From assembly GCA_003255065.1 (NCBI GenBank), contig QAOA01008668.1:204183-268182 (forward strand): a DNA stretch of 64,000 nucleotides. The letters run 5' to 3'. The stretch's first letter is position 1. The number at the start of each line of letters is the position of its first letter. This document shows positions 48,946 to 61,215 of the stretch, piece by piece. A program made the position numbers and the translations under genes. The notes below the pieces were generated by a model that did no database searches, was not told the DNA's origin, and saw nothing but the letters and a program-made list of their open reading frames with translations. Source of the stretch: Cercis canadensis (taxonomy: Eukaryota > Streptophyta > Magnoliopsida > Fabales > Fabaceae).

Positions 48946-51900
48946 AAGTTCATATCTCAATATTTAATAATTTTTTAGTGGAAATGTGCATAACATTAAC
49001 AAGAGAAAAAACTTAAAATAATTATTTATGGAACTTAAATTCTGAAAAATGATAGGAAGATAAATTAATGTGTGAAACTGGTAGAAGGTAAGGCGGGAAA
49101 ACAATAAACATAGTGGGAACAAATTGACTTGTGGTACTTTAATTTTTGAATTATTTTAGTAAACTGACAAGCCCAATTAATTTATTTAATAAGTTCTCAA
49201 AGAAAACGACAATATTTATGGAATATTTTATATATAAACTAGAAATTTATTTTAAACATAGTGATAATCGGTAAAGGTCGAGAATAATTAGATCATACCT
49301 AAATTCATCTGTGTGGATTACTTTTCTCCCTACATTAGTGGAACCTTCTTCAACTTCGAAAAGGTTGTCTCCACCTGGTATCACCTTGAACTTCCATTTT
49401 CTTGTTGCAGCAATAAAAACCTGGCAAAATCTAGAAAGAGGGTTGCCACCTGGTTTGAAGTGTCTGTACCTTGGTGTGCCACAAAGGAATAAGACCAGTG
49501 CCATACTAGCAGAGCCAGCTGATGCCCAGAACCCTAGAGTCCACAATCCTTCATCCTCAAAATAACCCAATATAGTATTTGAGAAGAGAGAACCAAGGTT
49601 CAGAGCCAAATAAAAGTAGCTGAAAAAAGCTATTTTTGAGTGCCCTTCTTCTGGGTCCTCTTCATCAAATTGATCTGCGCCAAATGTGGCTATATTAGGC
49701 TGATATCCTCCATATCCAAGGGCTATTAGGTACATAGAAAGGTAGAAAAAAGTAGTATGATAGGAAGAATGGGATCCACAAGAAAAGTCTTCCCCACCAC
49801 AGCCACTAGGGTTTAATAAGAAGAAGTAGGTTGTGAGTGACAATGACACCAAACCCTGTCATGTTGAACATGTTTTCATTATGAACAATTTAAATATGAT
49901 CTCACATCACAGTGTGTGGAATAAAGCACTGTATCTGGTACATATTGAAGATAGAAATAAAATAAATTCATTTGAAAAAAAATATGCAAACCTTATTAAA
50001 AAGAATAAGGTCATATATAAAAGGTTTTGAAAAATGTTTAAGTGTAATACTACTTTCATTTTTGTATGGCAAAATTTTACAATTTAACTATTATTTAATT
50101 GTTTTGACCCACGCTAGGTCACTCTAGTTCTTAAGAGCTTTACAATGAACCTTATAACATGGGCTACTTTTATCAAAATTAAGAGTTTTGAGGAAAGTGG
50201 TAGTATTACCCTTACTTTTGGGAATGGTAACATAGTAATTCCCTATTTCATATTCCTTCACAATTCATATATACTGAAACTGTTCTAGATTTGTATTCTT
50301 AGTGCACGCAGTTGTTTGTGATACTTTTCATTCATTATAAACATTACTGCTATTCATTTCGATGAATTTTAGAGAAAACTTGTTACAAATGAATTTATAT
50401 GATACATGACATTATATGAGTGATAGAATTGAAGTAGTTACTGAAATTGAAGAAATGTGTAAGCTTATTCCTGTAGAACATGTTATCTTAGGATCAATAT
50501 TTACTATGATTTTTCGTCATAAACAGCATCATTCTTCATTAAAATATGGGGCAAAATTAATGAACTTACAATAACAAAGATGGCTTGGAAGATTGCACAG
50601 GTCTTGTACCTCCCCCAGTAGGAGTCGCTGAGGAAGGCTCCAAGAAGAGAGAAAAGGTAGACAGTTCCAGTCCACTTGCTGACCCCGTTGGCTGCATCAG
50701 CATTGTCTTGACCGATTACCCTTGTCAGAAACAGTACAAGATTCACTGCCACACCAAAGAATGCCAACGTAGCAAGTCCTTGGTTTACTGAATCATAATA
50801 AAAGAATAAATAAAATATCAAATTATTTTCACAATCTGATTTGGTTTCAACAAATAATTAAAGCACATGAAGGACTGCTTTCGCATATACATTGGACTCT
50901 TTGGTTCTTACAGCGAAAAAAATATCAATTTTAAGCATTTTCTAGTATTGGATGCTTAAAAAAAAAAAGTAGTATTTTTCTATACTGGCCACAAAGTAAA
51001 ACAGAAAGCAGCTTCCTGTGCAATGAAAGCGATCTTTCAAAAGAATAAAAATAATCAAATTTTCAAGACAAAAACAACATTAGGTATATATCATTTTCTT
51101 GCAAAAAATTAATCATTAGTTACATTTTTAATTAAAGCTTTATTGAGAACTTTTTTTTAAAAAAAAAAAGAAAAAAGAAAAAAGCTCCATATGAGTTATT
51201 CTATTTTGTTCAGAGGGAATCGAACCTTTCTGAATACAAGATCAATAATTAAGTTTGTTTAACCAAAAATATTATTTTAGTTTTATTTAAATTCAGTCTA
51301 CTATGGTATGAAATTTTCTTGAACAGATGGAACAAGAAAATGAAACTAAAGAACATCAAAAGGTTGGAAAAATATTTCGAAAAAAATGAGTATCAGCATA
51401 GTGGATTATCTTCATATGCAGAGATATAATTTTAATCAAATTTAATCAATTATATAAGATATTTTTCTTATATATATAGCTGGAGACTTGAGTATACCTA
51501 AGATCAAATTTCCACCAACCCAAGTTCCAGTTCTTGCTCGAACTGCAGGACGGCCATGCCAATCAACAGATCCATCCATGGTGCAAACCTCTTTATCCTT
51601 CTTCATCACGTCCTCCATTTTCTTCTGAAATATATAACCCAATATGAGGTGGTTATTTTAATAAGTATGCCGTTCTCTTTCCTTTTACTGTAAGTACAAA
51701 ATTATGAAATTTTTCACGTTCAAAATGCAACATAACAATATTGTTTAAGAGTGAAGACTCAAGATGCTAAATCCTGTAAACAAAAACAAAATCCATCTTT
51801 ACATTAAAAGGTAATATATTTTTTATTTGGATAAACATAAGAAAATAAACTTCAAAATAATAAGACTAACTGTAAATTTGTCTGTCAATGACATCTTCTT

Positions 51901-52924
51901 TTCCCATATAGAACCTAGAAATATAAGGTTTGTAACGTGAGAAAAATGCATACAACGTTTTCATATAAGATCATTAATATAGGGCAAAGGTTTCCATAAA
52001 ACGAGGTGGTCCCTCTGTTTCCACATTTTCCTACTTTTGTGTCAACAATTCCATACAGAATTAATAAAGTACATGTACCCAAAAAAAAAAAAAATTGATA
52101 AAGTGCATTGTTTGCACTAATTGACAATATCTCTATAATTTTTTTGATTCATCCGATGCTACTGTAGTCAATTCCCTTCCCATAAATATTATATATCAAA
52201 ATAAAAATAGAAACAGAAAATGTTATTTGCATACCTGGGTTAGGAGGTGTAAAAGTTCGAAGGCTTAGGTTCAATTAAAGTTTAAATGGTGATTTTAGTT
52301 ATATTAAAATGTTATTAGGTGAGGGTAGTGGTAGCGTTATCATTTCACTTTAGGAGGCGATAGAATAGTAATTATATGCATTTGCAAGAGTGCAAACTAG
52401 TAAACAACACTACTCAAATAGAAAGGAATATAATATATGAATAATGCTATAGTCTCACACTTTTACCGCTACCAATCGCATCCTTAATGGTATGGACCAC
52501 AAAAATATTCAATTCACATAGATAACTTGCTCTGCATGACATGCCTATGAGATTCTTGTAAACTCTGCGAATATAGTTCTTGTGAACCTATCACGTTGCT
52601 GTTAAGACCATTACTATGATTACATACGCTCATAATTGCTGTCTATAGACGATAAAAAGCTTTTCTTTATACTGTTGAAATTGAAACCTAACTGTTACGG
52701 TAATTTTAACTATAATTTTGAAACTTACGTCTATTGCTATCTATCATAAGGTGCAGGATCAGGAAGCTTAAGATCATACTCATTTGAATGAGTTTTCACA
52801 ATCTTGTAGGCAATTAAAGCAGCAGCATATAAGAGAAAGATAATAGAAAACACGAGGTAAAAAACCTTACATAAATTAATTATTTCTAGGAACTAACCTC
52901 TTTATAAAGAGACAAACAATCCAT
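47882..52924 (-). CDS. NPF7-like: NPF7-type nitrate transporter (NRT1.5/NRT1.8 clade), intact copy
   Basis: Exons on the minus strand: 52898-52924, 51498-51624, 50570-50787, 49299-49855, 47882-48755, all with GT-AG introns and consistent phases. Together they give 600 codons, close to the roughly 590-615 of family members. It is a plasma-membrane 12-helix MFS protein. PTR signatures are visible: GAFLSDSYWGRYKT (about residues 100-113) and ALGYGGYQPNIATFGADQFD in exon 4. The ExxE[R/K] proton-coupling motif of most NPF proteins is absent; the helix 1 site reads NQGLATLAFFG (residues 53-63), as known for NPF7.2 and NPF7.3, which move nitrate (and K+ for NPF7.3) at the xylem. Exon 1 (MDCLSLYKE) is inferred from splice signals and resemblance to the NPF7.3 start. 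If exon 1 is wrong, translation could start at MEDVMKK in exon 2. Confidence 0.9.
48883..48943. repeat. (AT)n(GT)n microsatellite in NPF7 intron 4 (B)
   Basis: A pure AT run followed by about 17 GT units, at the same site as the mixed tract at 4079 in copy A. Confidence 0.9.
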
Positions 52925-53058
52925 TACAGCGATATCACAATTTGGAAAAGTGTAAATGAGGAATATTTGCAAAGAAGGAATAATGAGAAGGATCAAGGAT
53001 GGAGGATATTGAACAAACAAAGAAGATATCATATTAAGGAGACGTTCAAGAGTAGGGT

Positions 53059-53070
53059 ACATATATATAG
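53059..53070 (-). promoter_or_regulatory. TATA box of NPF7 copy B
   Basis: Reads CTATATATATGT on the minus strand. A start site about 30 bp downstream would give a leader of roughly 105 nt before the exon 1 ATG at 52924. Confidence 0.55.
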
Positions 53071-54144
53071 AGGTTAAGTGGAGATTAATTCAGTTGCTAT
53101 GATTTACACGTCGAAAGTGACTGTCAAAAAATATCCTATTTACCAGGAAAAAATGTGGTAATATGTGAGACAGCTATATCGAAAGAAGCGTGTGATAGTT
53201 GATTAGTTGGATACAGAAATACTAAGATTTATTAATTATGATAATCAATTAATGGCTTGACTGCAAGAGTCTGTCTTTTTCAGACATTAGGTCTGGCTGT
53301 GATTTGGCAAGTTGTCGATGACAATGACATGTTTGAAACAGGCATGCACATCATGATCAACCTCTTATAAGTTGTTATATATATTCTAGGTCTTATCAGA
53401 ATTTGAAACTCCCTCATATGCTTATTTTCAATTTATCAGTAGAAACTATTTTTCTCATGTGTTAAGGAACTCAAATTTTGGTATTATTTTTTCATGGGAA
53501 TTCAATTATAACCAAAACGCATCTTCAATAATCACTTAATGATTAAGTATTATTCACTCCAATTTAAAGTCCTTGTTGGAGCTTCCAATATTGGTAATCA
53601 CCACCACCAATAAATATTGCCTAGTAGTAAAGGTATTTGAATATAAATATTGGTACTCTCATTTTTATAACAATATAAATGAATATATCATGTGCTTTAT
53701 TCTTATGAAATAGGACTAATTGCTGATTGGTTATATTTTTATCTTTTTTCTTGTTTTTGATCGGGGTTATATTTTTTTTCTTTATAGCATATTATGATCT
53801 TTATTATATATGAATTGCATGGATGAAAAATTGATTCCAACAGCTATATTTTTTATTTTCTTTAGATACTGTGGTTATTAGCAAACAAAAGCTAAATGCT
53901 AATGCTATAATGCCAATAAAGTTCGTAACATGGTGCCAACGGTAGGTAACTTATACATTGATTCTATATTTTATTATGAATATAATGTGCTTTATGAGGA
54001 CGAACGGCTAGTAGCCTATTGGTCATACTATATATATGTGTAGCTATACACAACGTAAGAATATGCAATATTATTTTTTTGTGTATATGTGTTTTGCTTA
54101 TTATTTATGAGTAAACACTTGAGTAGAGAAGAGTGTTTGAGAGA
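53071..54144. other. Non-coding DNA upstream of NPF7 copy B
   Basis: Holds the upstream promoter region and the intact sites for copia 1 (near 53160). Collinear with 10196-10289 plus 15557-17010 in A. No gene is seen. Confidence 0.6.
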
Positions 54145-54149
54145 ATCCT

Positions 54150-55493
54150 TGTTATGAGAAAACGGAGCACAAATGTACATTATAGTCTTACAAGTAATAG
54201 AATGAGAGTAAAGATCGTCCCTCAAGGATTAATGCTATTAACTACCGAAATTGAATTAATTCCATTTTTATCTGATTAACGGATTCAGGAGAAATTCAAG
54301 ACTAATTTTAAATAAACTGAAAACAAACTTAAAACATATAAAAATCATGAATTAATTAAGGGAGAAAGACTTAATGTTTTTGATTTCACCATAACTAATC
54401 CAAGTTGCATTACTTATATCCTTAATTCAGAATTATCTTCCTAATTGATAGTCGAGATTCCCTATACTATTCACTAGCCTCTCTTGAGGTCTAATGAATC
54501 CACTATATCTCTATGTAAATTACGAATAACCAGAAAATTTATTTAATTATGTGGATCCCTTGTAGCGACTACACAAACCATATAGATATATCTCTATCCT
54601 ACATGCAATCTATGGTATTCTACCCAATGAACTAGACACATAATTTCCGTCTCAATTTCTTTTATGATTAACATATCATGTAACTAATGGCCAATTAATT
54701 AGAGGCACTAAGAGTATAATAGAACTAATTAGAAAAGAAAATTCAATCTCCTCCAAGTGGGTGTGGGAGGTTGCTGGTTGAAGATGTAGAAGGGGTTGCT
54801 GTGGGTCACACCATGTTGGTGTAGTTTCTTGCTTGGTTTGCTGTAGTACCAAAAAAAAAAATTCATAGATTAATTACTATAAGAAAATACAACAGTTCAT
54901 AGTTAGACTACATCATAGCCCTAGAAAAGAGAATTAGTTAATGATCAAAAATCAAATCATAGTAGCACAAATTCTAAACATGATTCAAGAAGAAAAAGGG
55001 AAGAAAAACTCGTGGCAATGAAGAACCATCACTGAATCCCCAACTCCAAGCTTTCAATATCTTCTCCTTGCTCTCTCAAGAAGTAGAACATGTGGAAACC
55101 CTAAACTAGTCCTAAAACATCTATTTATAAGACTTAAGAAGTATAATTAAATTAGGAATCATTTTGGGGCTCAAAACCTACAAGAAGTAAGAAAACTAAT
55201 GAAAAATCGTACAAGGCAGATCCCAGGTTCCTAGGCCCTGCATCTGGGTGCCTAGGCCCTGTCCTTTCTGCTAGCAACAACAATTTGGGCACCTAGGAGC
55301 CCGGGCTTCAGCCAGGACACTAAATTCTCATCTTTTTAGTCCTTAAACATCTCTGAATCATTCCCAATTGCAATATCTGTATTTCCTACAAAATAAACAC
55401 AAAACCACAAGAATAAAACCATTAAACAACTCAAAAAGTAACTAAATAACAAGTGGATGATATCTAATTTATGGATATAAAATCTACTCATCA
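54150..55493 (-). repeat. Solo LTR, Ty3-like, unit B
   Basis: A fossil 1344-bp counterpart of 17016-18246 with the same target repeat ATCCT (54145-54149 and 55494-55498). It is longer because of the SINE-like insert at 54746. Confidence 0.85.
54746..54857 (+). mobile_element. Short SINE-like insertion
   Basis: About 100 bp ending in an A tract, flanked by an 8-bp repeat AAAATTCA (54738-54745 and 54858-54865). The A copy of the LTR has no insert here. The poly-A end and target repeat point to LINE-type retroposition. The segment CCAAGTGGGTG...GGTTGAAGATG could be a decayed pol III box A/box B pair, but this is weak. Confidence 0.65.
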
Positions 55494-55498
55494 ATCCT

Positions 55499-58400
55499 TT
55501 CCTCCTATTTGTGCATAATTTGGAGGATAAATGATGTAATTACTGGGCTATTGTATCATAGAGACAATATGTCTAAAACTTACTACACTTGGTGGAAAAT
55601 ACCAATAATCACTTGTGAGAGACATGAATTGTCTTAAAGAAAGTGAAATACTTGTGCTTCATCCTAGTGTCACATCTTTATTTTACACTAACATCTCATT
55701 ACGTTTATATTTTATTTCTATTTGTGTAGGCTTGGGAACAACATTTTCACTATCTATTTAGTATATTCATGTAGGAACAGATTTACAATTGTAGACTAAA
55801 GAATAATGAAAAGAAGGGACTCTATAAGGATGAGAGAAAGAGAGGGGGAAGTCATGAAAATTGCGTTGTGCCCAAAAGAAGAGAAGAGTGCGACAGTGAA
55901 TGAAATGGCCGCATCACTTTGTGGTTGTGCCCACGACTATACTCTTCATTGGATAAAACTTATTGTACATTTTATATACTTTGAGTATTATACTTAATAG
56001 CCATATGAAGGATGCTTTAAACCAAATAGTAAATCCACTTATATGGAAAATGAAATTTACTTTATGACCATTTAGAGGTCATTGCTTTTCTTCAGGTGCC
56101 AAACGTCCATTATAACTTGCTTTGCATTTTATTGTAGATGTATTCTGCTCTAAAGTACCCAAGCTAGAAGCATTTAGGACACATTCCAACCTTATATATG
56201 TGAGCATCTAGATATTACATGGACATGAACATGTCTATTCTGAATATTTTGTTAGTTTATGTACTTTATGCTTATGTGCTGTGTCATTTGTGTATAAACC
56301 TTGGGTAGAGAAGCGTGTGGAGAAGGATTCATGTCCTCCTTTTTGGATAGAATTTGGATGATAAATAGTGTACCTACTGGACTATTGTATCCTAAAAATA
56401 ATGTGTCTATAATACACTTCACCCAGTAGACATAATTAGAATTACTTGTGGTAGGCATGAATTGCCTTAAAAGAGAGTAAGATATCTACGCCCTATCCCA
56501 ATGCTACGTCTCTATTTTTACACTAACAACTATATTATCCTTTTGTAATTTATTGCTATTTTGCAGGTTTGGGAACAACAATATTATATCAGAAGCATTT
56601 CAATTATAAGTCAAGAAGATTTTTTTCACTAACCAAAGCAAAATATATATACCTGTCTTTATTTTTCTGTCTCTCTCTCTTTATGTACCTGTCTACTATT
56701 TTCTTTTTCTCTTTTACAGTTTTTTTTTGCCCCCGAAGAACTTAGTCAATAGGAGCACAAGCTTTCAACTTGGCTTTCTGTAAACAGTGGGGAAAACAAA
56801 TTCAATGTCATGCTTAAAGTTAAGCCTAGAGTTAAAATAGTTGGGCCATTCGCAGGTCCTTTTCACTAACAAACTCCCAAACTTGGNTTTTCTGTCTCTC
56901 TCTCTTTATGTATCTGTCTACTATTTTCTTTTTCTCTTTTACAGTTTTTTTTTTCCCCCGAAGAACTTAGTCAATAGGAGCACAAGCTTTCAACTTGGCT
57001 TTCTGTAAACAGTGGGGAAAACAAATTCAATGTCATGCTTAAAGTTAAGCCTAGAGTTAAAATAGTTGGGCCATTCGCAGGTCCTTTTCACTAACAAACT
57101 CCCAAACTTGGTAGGTTTGATTTTGTATCCAAATTCGCTTTCAGTAAAGTCCTGGAACGTGAAAATAAACAGTTCCTTTTTAATTTTTTCATGGCTTACC
57201 ATTCCAATTTTCTGTTTAATTCTCTTTCCATTGTCTAATTGGCTTTGAAAGATCATATCAGTGAGTCGTTAAAGTTCTCTATAAACAGGTAAAATGCATA
57301 AGCAGAAGTCCATATCTTGTTCCACTTATCATTTTGTGGATATCTCTGACTCAAAATTTAGAGGTTTTTTAGTTCTGTGGCTTTCACTCTCTTGGATAAG
57401 CACAGGTTGACAATAACTCAAAACACGCCAGGAAAAATCTATTGACATACTTTTGTTGGATTAACTTATAGTTCGTAAAGGAAAAATAAATTTTTTTGCC
57501 TCGTGTGGTTTCGTATTAAAAGTAGAGATGTAAAGCTTTGCTATAATCGGGCTTATCTGTTGGAGAAGTTAATGAAGTAATCACCATGCTATAGATTTTG
57601 ATGTTTGATGCTTGTGGCTTAAGATGCTGTCAAATGTCCTATATTTATTTATATATTTTTGGGAAGCTTTTTTATCCTATCCATAAGTTAGGTTGATTCC
57701 ACTGATTTTGATTTTTTAACAAATTATTTTAATTCATGTTATGTCACACCAAAAAAGTTGTCCTAATCTGATACACAATGGATCTATTTAATGAAGCTCC
57801 GCCACTGACCGTGGCCATCAAGCCTAACTCAGTCAAATGAAATTAGAAGAAAATTAAAGTTACTTCTTTAATATGACTTAAAACAAGATAATTTCCTATT
57901 TTTCCTAGTTAATGTGTTAAGCATGAGTATAAAAAGATTATTAGGCTCTTTAACCTCATATATCAAATGGTATCCTATTATTTCTTAATCACTTCAAATA
58001 TAGTTAAGATAGATACTGTATAAATTATCCTATTTTTCATTATAATTCTTGTATTTATAGATTGCCATTTATTTTCAAACTAAAAACATTATTGGTGTCA
58101 ATGTGAAGGAGAATACTTTTAATTAATTTCTCTCTCTCTCTCTCTCTGATGTATGTATCCATCTGTCATTTTCTTTCAATCTTTCATAGCATTTCTTTTT
58201 TCCCCGAAGAACATAGACAATAGGAGTAAAAGCTTTCAACTTGCCTTTGAGGAGACACTGAGGAAATCAAAGTCAATGTCATGCTTAAAGTTAAGCCAAG
58301 AATTGAAGTTGAATCATTCAAAGGTCCCTTTCATTCGCTTTCGGTAAAGTCCTGACTCCTGGAACGTGAAAAGCAACGGCTCGTATTCAATTTGCTCACG

Positions 58401-60027
58401 GCTTATCATTCTAATTTTCTGTTTAATTTTAAGCTCTAATAAAGACAATACCCATGGCATCAACTCTAATCAAGTGGGCTTTTTTTTTTTTTAGTCAAGT
58501 GGGCTTTGAAATATTATATCAATGAGTTGTTGAAGTTGCGTACAAACATTAAAAATGAATAAGCAGAAGCCTATATCTTCTTTAACTTATCATTTTGGAG
58601 ATATCTGACTCAAAATTTAGAGATATTTTCAAACAGATTTTGTCCCTTCCACTCTCTTGGATAAGCACAGTTTGACAATGGCTGAAATTACAGCTGGAAA
58701 AATTAATTGTTAGATTTTATTTATTTGGGATTGAACTCATAATGCGTCAAGAAAAAGTCTCTGCCACTTGTTTTTTCGTATCAAAGAAGAGGCGTACAGT
58801 TTTGATACTCTCTAACATACGTGTTCAAAAAGTTGGCACTAATCCCCAGGCTATAACTTTTGATATAATTTTTTTTATCGGATCTAAAATTTGATATTTG
58901 ATTCTTGTGGTAAGATGTTTTTCAATGTCCAAGTGGGAAGTTTCCTTATCATATCCTTAAATACGGGTGACTTGATAAACTACATTCTAAGGAAAGCTAC
59001 AGCAATCTTCTCTGTCAATAAAATTACAAACAAAATTACATAAAGATCATTAAGGGGTTGTTCATGGAATGACCACCTGTCTTGCTCTTTTGCTCCGCCA
59101 TAAAATTAGCTCTTTGGTTACACATGAGACACTACTGTCACTTGCCAACCTCTCCTAAAAAAGCTTTTCATATTGCTAATAGTACATCTATAACTATGGA
59201 AATTGACATCTATAATTTATATCAACTTAACCACCTCAACTGAGTTTGACTCGCAAACAAGGTGCTATTCTTTTTTCCCGGCACTAACGTAGCCCATTCT
59301 TGATAACAATAATCTCTGATTTTAGGGTTTTTGAATCATACTATGCCACACTAGCACTCTTACTTCAATCCAAGTTACATTGCATCCATTTAAACTTTTT
59401 TTTTCATAGACCTCAAATGTAATTCTAATAATATTTAGATTATGTTAATTGTACTAGTGTGACATAATGTAAGACTAAACCATGTGTAAAACAATTAGAT
59501 CAATCAAAGCAACTACCCTAACCTTTTTGTTTTTTTGGTGAAACTTATGCCAACTTTAGGTAGGATAGAATGACCAGTTGCTCTGGTATGTGTTGGGGTC
59601 GTGGGAATTGCCTCCCTATATAGGATATTAAGTAATAGCTGAATTAACTTCCATCATATCACAAAATTTAAACATGCGCAAGTACTAATTATTTTCAAAC
59701 CATGAAGCAGTTTTCTATCTCAAGCTCTTGAATAAGTCATTAGATGTGGAGTAGAGGTGAAATTTTTATGTAATTTATAGAGGTAAATATAAGAAAATAA
59801 CTATTGATTTTGTTAGTTACATATGATGTATAGAACCATTCTTGTTAAGGAGCATTTTACTTGAAAAAAACAGAAGAATGTAATATTAATTTATCACAAA
59901 AATTTAAATAAATTAATTGGGGAACTTGTCCTGGACTTTGCTTGATCAGTCTTGCCCTTAAATCTTTCGACTTTAAGCTTCGTGTGAGAAATTGGACTAA
60001 AGTCTGGATATGATTCTTCACAAAGAT
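55499..60027. other. Non-coding DNA, unit B
   Basis: Collinear with A 18252-21141, 27492-27880 and 28695-29304, without the A-only insertions. It has the same old internal tandem units (about 56700-57720 and 58190-58990) and a probable false repeat at N 56887. A 63-codon frame at 55806-55997 matches the one at 18560 but has no known family. No gene is supported. Confidence 0.6.
56663..57111. other. Probable assembly duplication around N at 56887
   Basis: Bases 56663-56886 and 56888-57111 (224 bp each) are nearly identical. Unit A has this block once. Confidence 0.88.
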
Positions 60028-60032
60028 ATATA

Positions 60033-61159
60033 TGTTAGTTCCAAAATTTCCAATACCAGTTTTGATGATAACAAATGACCTTAGTAAGTTACTAATCCTA
60101 ATTTGTTTGTTGAGTGTTTATTAAAGTGACAGGTTAGTGATCATCTTGGGTCTAGAAAAACAAGGAGTTCTACCCCAGAAAGAATAAGTTCTCATATAGA
60201 ACTTGTTTCCCTCAGATGCTGATGTAGCAGTAAAAGTCTGAAGATATTTTAGAATTTCGAAGAATATTCCAGAAAAAATATCACTCAATCAAAGGCATAG
60301 AAGTTTAGAAGAAGTCAAGCAAAAAAAGAGTTGTTGGAAGTTATAAAATGAAGCTTTTCAAAAGGAGAAGCTATATTAGGAAACAAATTAAAAAGGAATA
60401 AGAGGATTCCTAATATAGCACAAATTGACAGCCAAGCATTGAAGACCTTGTCTACAAATTCAAACGGTCATCCTCTACCTCTGGAATCCTATAAATTGAA
60501 GACCCAAGTGCTGGTGCACAATAAGAAGAACAAAAGCAAAAGTTAGAAGAAAATTTATATGTGATTAACAAAAGGAGTTCACCATATTGTCATCTCTCTA
60601 TTTTCTGTTATTTGTAAAATTCTTTGAGAAAGAGTCTTTATTTTCTACTTGGGACTAAAATCATTCTGGGGTTTTTGTAATACATATTTCCATTAAGGGA
60701 ATCTGGGGAGAATGACCTCTACTCTTGGTTAAAAGGAGAGAAAGTTTCTGGTGAGCTTTTGTTAAACCAGTGAGAAGGAGTTTCTGGTTAGCTCATGTAA
60801 AACCAGTGTTGTAAGGAGCTTGGAGAAGCATAACCTCAATTGCTAATGTAATCCCAGCCTTGGGAGAATGGGCAGAGACTTTGTTGGCCGAACCACTATA
60901 AACTTTGGATTCAATCTCCATTAGCTGCTGTCTTTAAAGTTTATGTTGTTTATATGTTCTGAGTTTATTTTTCTGATATGTTATACTATGTTGTGTAATT
61001 GGTTGTCAAACTTGTTTTATCATGTTTTATGTTACTCTCTGAAAACGAGTTTTTAATCTGCAAACTAGTTTCCTTAGAAATTGTTTTAATCCATCTTTTT
61101 GCTTGAAATATTTTATAAACTCCTATTCACCCCCTTCTAGAAGCATATTTGAACTCTCA
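60033..61159 (+). repeat. SIRE-like solo LTR, unit B
   Basis: 1127 bp, TGTTAGTTCC to GAACTCTCA, target repeat ATATA at 60028-60032 and 61160-61164, the same site as the full-length element at 29310 in A. A fossil left by recombination between LTRs. Confidence 0.9.
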
Positions 61160-61215
61160 ATATAGTACTCATATATATTAGGGAGGTTGAGTTTTTGAAA
61201 TTTCCTAGTCATTTG

